DNA of 64,000 nucleotides, from assembly GCF_033958435.1 (NCBI RefSeq), contig NC_134138.1:187523298-187587297 (forward strand), read 5' to 3'. The notes below the pieces were generated by a model. The model ran no database searches and was not told the origin of the DNA. It was given only the letters and a program-made list of their open reading frames with translations. The DNA is from Carettochelys insculpta. Taxonomy: Eukaryota; Chordata; Testudines; Carettochelyidae. A program made the translations under genes and the position numbers. Shown here in pieces: positions 56,684 through 64,000 of this stretch (within the stretch, counting starts at the first letter, position 1; each line of letters begins with the position of its first letter).

Positions 56684-58153
56684 CTCTACAGCATATATAA
56701 TGAACAAGGTCCAATTGAGTAAGTCATGAGTGAGACAAGCTTAGTACAGCTTCTCCTTGTTCAGTCAGTGGCTGCCTAAGGATTAATACCTCCGTTTAGC
56801 ACAGCACTGAAATACAGCCTTAACTCTAAGAAAACTTCGGAGGAGTTTAAAGGTTAATAGGAATGGGCTCAAGCACGCTTTTAAAGGTATGTGTTTTGCT
56901 GAGTCAATACTCATCTGAGTACTGTAGTTCCATTTTAAATCAACAAGAACTCAGACATCCCTAAAGATAGGAAGGAACATCCTGAAGTGAGGCCAAGGAG
57001 AGGTCGAGTTTGAGTCACATCTCTGTGAATTTGCAAGTTCCTCAAGCCACCTAGATTAAAATATTTTAGGGATATTCAGAGGAGTGATTTAATTAATCTT
57101 ATATCTGGTATAGCAGCTTGTTCACAGACACAGCAGGGCTCTCTCTCTAGCCGTGTATGAAGGATGACATTCTGAAGAAACTGAGTTCTGTTTTCTGTGT
57201 TCCTTTTTGTTTAATTAAAGGTCACATTCTTCCAACCATAGAGCAAGCCACAATTGAGGATAAAAAAAAATACATTTTGGAAATAACAACAATACTACAG
57301 TAAAATCCATTTTCTACCTCATCAGTGGTAGAGTTTTTTTTTTTAAACCAAAAATACACTGATTTTAAGAATCTAGAAACAAAGTGAAGTAACAAGGTTG
57401 AATAAGCAGAAACAATTTCTGCTAGATTAGTGATTTGGTTTTTGTTTTATAGGATTTGAATGTATACTATCTGTTGGCAAATCCAACAGGTGTGACATTG
57501 TTTTTGTAATACACTGAGTAAAATTAATTGCCTGGTATGAAAGAATGCTGACTTCAGCGGGCTTTCTTTGTCCACTCACGCTGATGGCAACTTTATAGCT
57601 TCTTTTAAACACACCCACCCACCCACACACACACACCCCCACCCACACACCATCTTCAAAGTTAAATGCCATACCAGTCTTCTCCAAATAATCTCCCAGG
57701 CCACCCTTGGCCCCAAGGGTCCAGCCCATAGCACAGTTGATGGCCACCACACCCCCCACAACCCTCCGCAAGGGGCGGCCACCCCAATCTGTCCTATGGA
57801 TTGTGCGTCAGCTCTGTGGGGGAGGAACTCTTGCTTGTTAGCACAATGCCTAGCATGACAGGTCTCCATCCTTGTTTACGTACAGGCTGGGATGTCCCAG
57901 TTTGTGCCAGGGCTTGGTAGTTTGTAGTCCCAGCATTGCTTTCGTTACAAATGTAGCACTGACTCTGCACTATCATAAGTATGGTATCCTCTTATCTGGG
58001 ACGCCAAGTGTGAAATGCCAGGGGAGGCTGTCTCCCCAACTATGCTGCTGCTCCTCTGCCTGCCTTGCCTCTTTCCCACAAGACACCACTCCCACTCTTC
58101 CCATCCCCACTCATCCTCTTCCCCAGCAGCAGCAGGAGGTCTCTCGGGTATGG
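56684..58153. other. Intron 2, no gene; CA/CCCA-rich tract
   Basis: 57606-57650 is a (CCCA)n/(CA)n-type low-complexity tract. No gene. Frames on both strands around it (57427-57869) are products of the tract and flanking bias. Confidence 0.5.
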
Positions 58154-58922
58154 AGCACTGGTTTTCAACACTGGGTTTCAGCCAGTGGCACACTGGTGTG
58201 CTTCGAGAAATGTCCAACTGTGCCATGAAATTTCATCAATTTCCCTTGACTGTGGCTCTTTGCAGAGCCACAGGAGGGGGTGGGGGGATTACTGACCCCA
58301 CGCCACGTGGGGCTCAAGCAGAAAGACTGCCTGAGCCCCAGCTGCTGCAAGGTCAGTCAATTTCCCCCCGCCCCCGGTGGCTCTTTGCAGAGCCTCTGAG
58401 AGGGGAAATCCTGACCCCGCAAGAGACCATTTGCGCCAGGAGGTGCCTGAATGGGCTGGTGCCTCCTCACCAGCTGTGGCAAACAGAAAGGCTGGGAGCC
58501 TGTTAGAGCTGGGACATCATTTGACTGCCTCATCCTGGCTGCAATGAACTGACAGATAGGGGAGCCTGCTTTCTGGAGCCACTTCGTCTCCCTTTCCCCA
58601 CCACCCTGAGTGATCAAGTAACCACTGAAATTTGCAGTGGTTACTCAATTACTCAACATCTCCAGCATGGCGCACATTCACTCACCTGCCTTTTTTTGAC
58701 CTAAGACAGCATTTTCTGTGGTGGATTTGAAACATTAATGGCATTTAATCCTTATTGAGCTTGTATGCACTACTGTGTTGCAAACCTCTCAAGTAAGACC
58801 ATCATCAGAGTAAATGTAAGAAACGGACATTGATGAGCAACTGACGCAGCTGAAAACAGTGGGCGTGCCATGGAATTGTTTGTGTCATTGAAGTGTTACT
58901 GCACAGGTTGGGAACCACTGGT
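58154..58922. mobile_element. hAT-type non-autonomous element
   Basis: The left end CACTGGTTTTCAACACTGGG and the right end GGTTGGGAACCACTGG are inverted repeats. Internally GTGGCTCTTTGCAGAGCC occurs twice (about 58250 and 58377), flanking GC-rich text. No transposase. Confidence 0.65.
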
Positions 58923-60775
58923 GTAGAGGTACAACCAATGGTAGGTGGGCCTTTAGAAGAGGGGATGGAGGGGGCTTCAGGGGCAGGAAGTGAAGCAGGG
59001 GTGAGCCTGAGGCAGAACAGGAGACAAGATCACCCACTTCCAGGGCGCTTACAGTGCCTGCTCCCCTAGAGCAAGAATCCCACAACACCCATGTTTTTAT
59101 TGCTCTGAAAGGAGAGTGTTTCTAAGTGAAGAATGCTGCTGACACATACCATTAACAAAAGCGATAAGGAAAACCTTTCATAATGAATGCCTCATTATGA
59201 AACTAACACCAGTAGCAACCTGGCAGTATTATGCAAAGCAACTACCACAGATGTTTGTTTCCTTAGCTTGTAAAAATCTTGACTCAGATTGTCTACTGAA
59301 TTACAAGCTAGCCCCTTTCGGCCACTCAGCTATTTGTAATCTACCTGCAAGTGTGCCTTTAACTGCTCCCTCAAGAGAAAGTGAACTCCCTTCTGGTACA
59401 AATATTCACGTTTCCAAATCTGAAGGGTTCCTGGAAGAAAGGTTGTTTGTTGGAGGCATAGCAGGGTGGAACAGAGCTATGCTACAGTAGTCCTTCACGG
59501 CATAAAGTCCATTGAGAAGGTTGCACAAGTGATACATTTTAGAGCTGCTGATGGGCTGCTCTAAGTTCCATGCGAGAAGGGCTGTCCCTCTGAATCACGG
59601 AGCAATAACAAGCCCTTTGATTTCGTGCTCACTTATGCCCCAAGAAGAGCTCTGGCACTAGAAAGACTCTAGCCCTTGCTACTACCCCATTTAGCAGGAA
59701 TTCATTTTTCTTGTAAAGTGTGGGGATTGGAGATTGAACTTGGAAAATAGCTTCCTCAACAAAAACTTCTCAGAATCCTAACTAATGAAGGGTGCAAAGT
59801 CACTAGGAAAGTTGAACACATGAGGCTGTTCTTTTTGGGAATGTTTTATTGTTCCTGAAATATGTGCTGCATGTGATAAAATATATAGCACATAGTTACA
59901 CTTGTATCATTTTGCAGAAGTGATTATGGGGAAGGCTTTATTATAGGTTGTGTTCTCCCTGGATCATTTTTTTTTTTAAATACCTGCAAGCTAGTCACCC
60001 CAAAGGCCACAGAAGAGTGCTGATTAGACACAGGTTTAGACCGTGTGAGCACTTCACATTGTGGGGGCTGATTATCATTCCTTTATGGCATGATTTCTAC
60101 TTTACCAAATATTGATTCCCTATCAACTTTCTTTGTATGTTTAGGGCATGATGCAAAGTCCACTGCAGTCATTGGAGTCTTTTTCTACTGAGATTTTGAT
60201 GCAACCTCTATTCTCCTGAACTAGAATTAAAAACAAAAACAAAACAGTGCTGCCTCCCATATGCACTTCTACATATCAGCTTTTTGTGACAAACTAGACC
60301 CCCTGATTGTGCAGATAGGAAGCACTTTCCTTGCAGCTGCACATGCACACATTTTGGCATATTAGTTTATTAAAATCTTTAAAGAGGTTTTAGCAGGTGA
60401 ATACTTGTGGCTCATTCTAATCCAGTTTATTATAAACTGGTCGGTGATGGCAGCTGGGAACAGGAAAGTGGCACAAATTCAGAATCCCAGATAAGCTTCC
60501 ATTAAGCTGTCACATTGGCACCTGTGTCCATCACAGTTAGTGGAGTATATTTATAGATCAAGGAACAAATGCAAGTAGAGTTCAAACAGATGTTGCATTG
60601 AATTCAGTTGCACCTGCTTATTCCAAGGCTGAATTTGCCCTCAAGAGAAATCTTTATTTTAAATGGAAACCAAATTCTTTTCCTTTCATCTTGCATTTGC
60701 ATATCAGTATAATATACACTGCATGCTTCAATCCTACATCTCACCCCATTCCATATCCCCCTCCCCAGACAGTAC
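58923..60775. other. Upstream part of NPSR1 intron 2
   Basis: No gene or clear repeat. The intron begins at 60775 with donor GTACTG on minus. Confidence 0.5.
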
Positions 60776-60908
60776 CTGTAATGGCTAACTGTGTTACAAA
60801 AAAGGTCATTCGGGATTTCTTCTTCCTTTTCCAGGTAGAGAGCAGCACCATGGAGTTTCCAGCAACTGTGGCAACAAAGAGAATCCAAAGCGTAACCAGC
60901 TGCTCTGT
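60776..60908 (-). CDS. NPSR1: NPSR1 coding exon 2 (TM1, ICL1)
   Basis: A 133-bp exon. The acceptor CTCCCATGCAG ends at 60909 after a T-rich tract (the run of A at 60921-60929 on plus). The donor GTACTG begins at 60775. It encodes 44 residues plus one base (phase 1 out, matching exon 3): TEQLVTLWILFVATVAGNSM, VLLSTWKRKKKSRMTFFVT, QLAIT. It contains TM1 with the conserved GN motif and the basic first intracellular loop, and aligns with human residues 50-93. The upstream exon with the extracellular N-terminus was not found in 60909-64000 and is presumably beyond the window. Confidence 0.96.
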
Positions 60909-61295
60909 CTGCATGGGAGTAAAAAAAAAGAAACAAAGTAAATGGATCAGTGGGTGAAAGGGGTGTGGGTTAAAGAAGGTGATGAAGACAAGTAAAATGG
61001 GAATTAATACAATGGGGTTTAGATTTGAGTTGACAATTTCTTTTTAATTTAATCCACAAAGTCTGTTTCATCAGAAAATTAAAACGCAGCAGCGATTTTA
61101 TTTTTAAATGGAACAGTGAAATCCTGGTTTTAATTTGATAGTGGCTAAATGTGTGTGGTGTGGTAATACAGGTTGAATCTCTGTAATCCAGAGATTGAAT
61201 CTATCATCCAGCAACATCTGTAATACGATGTGATTTTAGTTAGCTGGATGACCACTTAGCATTATTTCTTTTATTATGACTGTTTTCAGATCTGA

Positions 61296-61380
61296 ACAAG
61301 TAGGTCTGTCCCGTGAAAGCTCACCAACTAATAAATTATTTTCTCAGTCTTTAAAGTGCTACATGATTGCTGTTTTTTGT
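61296..61380 (+). mobile_element. Penelope-like 3' tail fragment
   Basis: AAGTAGGTCTGTCCCGTGAA, AGCTCACCAACTAATAAATT and AGTCTTTAAAGTGCTACATG match the tail of the copies at 12588, 38164 and 48905, on plus. Confidence 0.8.
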
Positions 61381-61384
61381 TACA

Positions 61385-61794
61385 GGCTTGTCTACACTAG
61401 CTCCCTACTTCAAAGGGAGGATGGTAAGTAGGGTGTTGGAGTTTATTAATGAAGTGCTGTGGTGTATATGCAGCACTTCATTAAGCAAATTCCACCCTGT
61501 GGCAACTTCGAAGTGTTAAACTTCGACGTGCTGGCTCGTGTCTAGCCAGAGCTATCCTGCCGATGCTTTGAAGTAAAGGGATTTCAAAGTTACCCAAGCA
61601 TTTGGAAGTACCAGCAGGTTAGCCGTGGCCAGACACGAGCTGGCACTTCGAAGTTTAACACTTCGAAGTTGCCACAGGGAAGAATTTGCTTAACGAAGTG
61701 CTGCGTATGCATGCACCATAGTACTTCATTAATAAACTCCCAACATCCTATTTACCATCGTCCCTTAGAAGTAGGGAGGTGGTGTAGCACAGCT
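61385..61794. mobile_element. Foldback MITE (Harbinger-type ends)
   Basis: A 410-bp near-palindrome. The ends are GGCTTGTCTACACTAGCTCC and, on minus, AGCTGTGCTACACCACCTCC. The arms share CCCTACTTC, GTTTATTAATGAAGT, CACTTCGAAGTT and CTGGCTCGTGTCT-type text. It is similar in build to 43258-43693 but a different sequence. Confidence 0.85.
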
Positions 61795-62042
61795 TTAATT
61801 TAACATAAGTGTGGCCAAGTTTCCTGGGGTCCCATAAAGTGTGTTTACAGCCACCAGTTCTGGTTCTGTGTTCTGTGCTGTTACTTAGCTGCAATTTATC
61901 CCTAAATATTTTCTAAAAGCCCAGTAAGTGGTGGAAGCGTTGGTAATGCTGCTAAACAATATTAGCCCCTTGTGGTCCAGCAAATTCTCTCATTCAGCCT
62001 GGGTCAGGTACTGAGGGTGCTGGACAAGAGAGGTTCATCCTC

Positions 62043-63611
62043 TAACATCACCACGCCATCCAAAACTTGCCATCAGCTATCACTGACACAACCTTCAGTT
62101 TTCTTGTGTTGCGCTAGTGAACCATTAAGTCTGTCACACTGGAGAAAAGAAACTTCCAGGTGGGTGCCTTCAGAAAAAGGAGGGACTCAAAATGCTTTGG
62201 TTTCTGAACCAAGAAAGTCCTGCAAGTACATTATAATAATCAACTCCTTATATAAGTGAATGACTCTAACCCTAAAATGAATACCGCCCTGTGGTACTGG
62301 TGGAATGTTGCTGTTCAGAGAAGCACATTATGGCAGAATGCCCCCTATGGGTAGTATGTGTGAAAATAATAGAACTGAAGGAAAGGTTACTCAAGTCTTT
62401 CAATAGCTCAAAGATTGAGTAGTTAAAATAAAGGAAGCAGGGGAGACACCAGTGTATGTAATATGATTTTTGCTCATGCTCAGATATTTATACTGTTGTT
62501 GCCCCCTCCCATGCACTTTTTTAGTAAAACATCTTCCATCCATTAGGGAGCACAAAACCATTTTCTTTGTTTAATGACCATCCTGCTCAGTTCTCAGTTT
62601 TAAGAAATGCTGAACCTGGTGTACAGTTAGATAAAAATGGAGAGCAGAGGAAGCATTTATACAAACAGTTCGGTCACAAAAACCTTGCTGGGTATGACAC
62701 TGCCCATAACAAGCAGATTATACTCCCAAGGAGGACTGCATTCTTCTTTGACTGCTTCGCTCAATGCCATCGATTAGCTGCAGTCCCTTTTATACGAGAG
62801 TGAGCTTTGCATGTTATATTACATATCCTATAGGGATGTACTGCTGGCTCTTAATGAACCAAGGTATTAAAATGGGGTAATAACAAAATACAGTAATCAG
62901 CTCTTCCCCAGTTGTCTACTCTCAAAACTCCGATGGTTTCAAAGTTGTAGCTCGTTCCTCAAGATAATGTGAAAATTCAGGAAGGTCCAAGGTGGTAAGA
63001 TAACTTGAGATTTGCTGTTTAATCAAGACAAGGGAAAGAAATTGAAGGTCTCCAACTCACAAGCTGAAACCTCATAAAGTAGGTGACTGGTAAAATACAC
63101 TGATAGCTGATAAAGTGGTGGTGAAATGTGAATGAATGGAGAGCTGCACATGTAGCCATCTCCCCCTTCTGGAGACATTTTGGAGCCACTAGAGGGGAAA
63201 GTCTGCTCTTTGCCTGGGCTGCTGGGTGGAGATGGGGATATTCAGGGCTGCTGTTAGTGTTGGGGGCTTGCCTTAGTTGTTGGTGAGGATGTGGACTGCA
63301 GAAGAACATGCTCCTTGAGCAGCACAGATCAGAGGGAAAGTGTCTCTCTGACATGCTCCTCCCTGCTCAGTAAGGTTGTGGTGAAGCAAAGTGGGAAGCC
63401 AAGCTGTGAGGGCAATGGCCAGGAAATAGTCAAGGAAGTCGAGAGAGAGAAGTTCAGAAAGGAGCAGGGCCAGGTACAAGCACTGCACTCCTCTGAGCAG
63501 GGCCACACAACAACCTCCTCTGGAAGGGACGGTTTGGTCCTTCTCAACTTACATTGTGGTGGTTGGCTTGCATCTTCCGTGCCTGACCTAGTTCACTAGT
63601 CACTAGATGGG
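62043..63611. other. NPSR1 intron 1 (presumed), no gene
   Basis: Nothing recognised. Overlapping 70-110 codon frames at 63019-63599 on both strands have no protein signature. Confidence 0.4.
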
Positions 63612-63680
63612 ACGCAATAATCGTACGGCCGGAAGGGATCTTAGTAAGTCTTCTAATCCAGGCAGTGGCCTCCGAATCAG
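63612..63680 (-). mobile_element. CR1 3' end remnant
   Basis: AATAATCGTACGGCCGGAAG and GGATCTTAGTAAGTCTTCTA are a worn version of the complement of the CR1 terminus (compare 41624-41680). Confidence 0.6.
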
Positions 63681-64000
63681 TAAGGTCAGGGCTTTCTGAC
63701 AGGGCAGACCCTGCTCCCTTCTGCTCTACTTTCCCCTCAGGCCAGAATGGAGGCCAGCCAGGGAGGAAAGTCTGGGCAATTAGGGGAGCCAGGCAAACAG
63801 ACCCGTCACCTGCCCACAGGTGAATGCAGTCCCTGGCTCATATTAGTGACCCTCAAGCTCTCCAGCTGGCTCAGGGCAGATGAAGGTGGTTGTGATGCAG
63901 GAGTAGTGGGGAGAGAAGCGTTCACACCTCTCTGCTGGCTGCCCACAGTTGTGCACACGGCTCTCCCTGACCCTGCTCCAGTTGCGGGGGAGTGCTTGGA

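Larger units (their letters stand above)
61169..62042. mobile_element. MITE, CAGGTTGAAC family, with two nested insertions
   Basis: The outer ends are CAGGTTGAATCTCTGTAATC (left) and GGACAAGAGAGGTTCATCC (right), inverted, with TA on both sides. The left part stops near 61263 (GGATGACCACTTAGCATTAT) and the family text resumes at about 61803 (AAGTGTGGCCAAGTTTCCTG). Between them lie a Penelope-like tail (61296-61380) and a foldback MITE (61385-61794). Confidence 0.75.

Noticed and set aside
60909..64000. NPSR1 first coding exon
   Set aside because: No splice-bounded frame resembling the extracellular N-terminus was recognised; likely beyond the window, though this region is poorly conserved and could be missed.

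Overview
The window is vertebrate genomic DNA with very low gene density and many nested transposons. The mix (CR1 LINEs ending in ATTCTATG-type or AAGAACAT-type tails, PIF-Harbinger elements with separate Myb and transposase genes, Penelope-like elements with a GIY-YIG domain, hAT and TA-target MITEs, tRNA-headed SINEs) points to a non-avian sauropsid, most likely a turtle. The species call is inference.

The only host gene I can support is NPSR1 (neuropeptide S receptor, a class A GPCR), on the minus strand. Four internal coding exons are present with canonical splice sites and compatible phases: 60776-60908 (TM1), 20785-20888 (TM2 to the start of TM3), 20152-20245 (TM3 with the DRY motif) and 14259-14460 (TM4 to TM5). 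Together they encode a continuous stretch of about 176 residues matching human residues 50 to about 226. The exons upstream (N-terminus) and downstream (TM6, TM7, tail) were not found and probably lie outside the window. Everything between 20889 and 60775 is one ~40-kb intron, and most of what follows sits in it.

Layout: 1-14258 is the downstream intron, with a Harbinger-type MITE, two CR1 fragments, a decayed Harbinger element (4549-7814) carrying a nested CR1, a hAT-like GC-rich element (10369-11702) and a Penelope-like copy (12588-13330). 14259-20888 holds three exons with SINEs, MITEs and a CR1 tail between them. 22105-23467 is a TA-flanked TIR transposon that carries what looks like the first exon of a different gene, PDE8B, with its start region and splice donor. 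33633-40968 is a much better preserved Harbinger element (Myb-like ORF on plus, transposase on minus, both with an intron), itself invaded by a CR1 (33783-36343) and by a 0.8-kb Penelope-like palindrome (38164-38966) that has a 12-bp target duplication. 41622-43995 is another CR1, split by a 436-bp foldback MITE. 48905-49700 is a third Penelope-like copy. 52648-53299 is the 3' end of a different LINE. 61169-62042 is a three-layer nest of DNA transposons and a Penelope tail.

The most unusual item is the PDE8B first-exon fragment inside a cut-and-paste type transposon. It lies in the same orientation as NPSR1 and about 1.6 kb upstream of NPSR1 exon 3. No rRNA, functional tRNA, CRISPR or prokaryotic feature is present.
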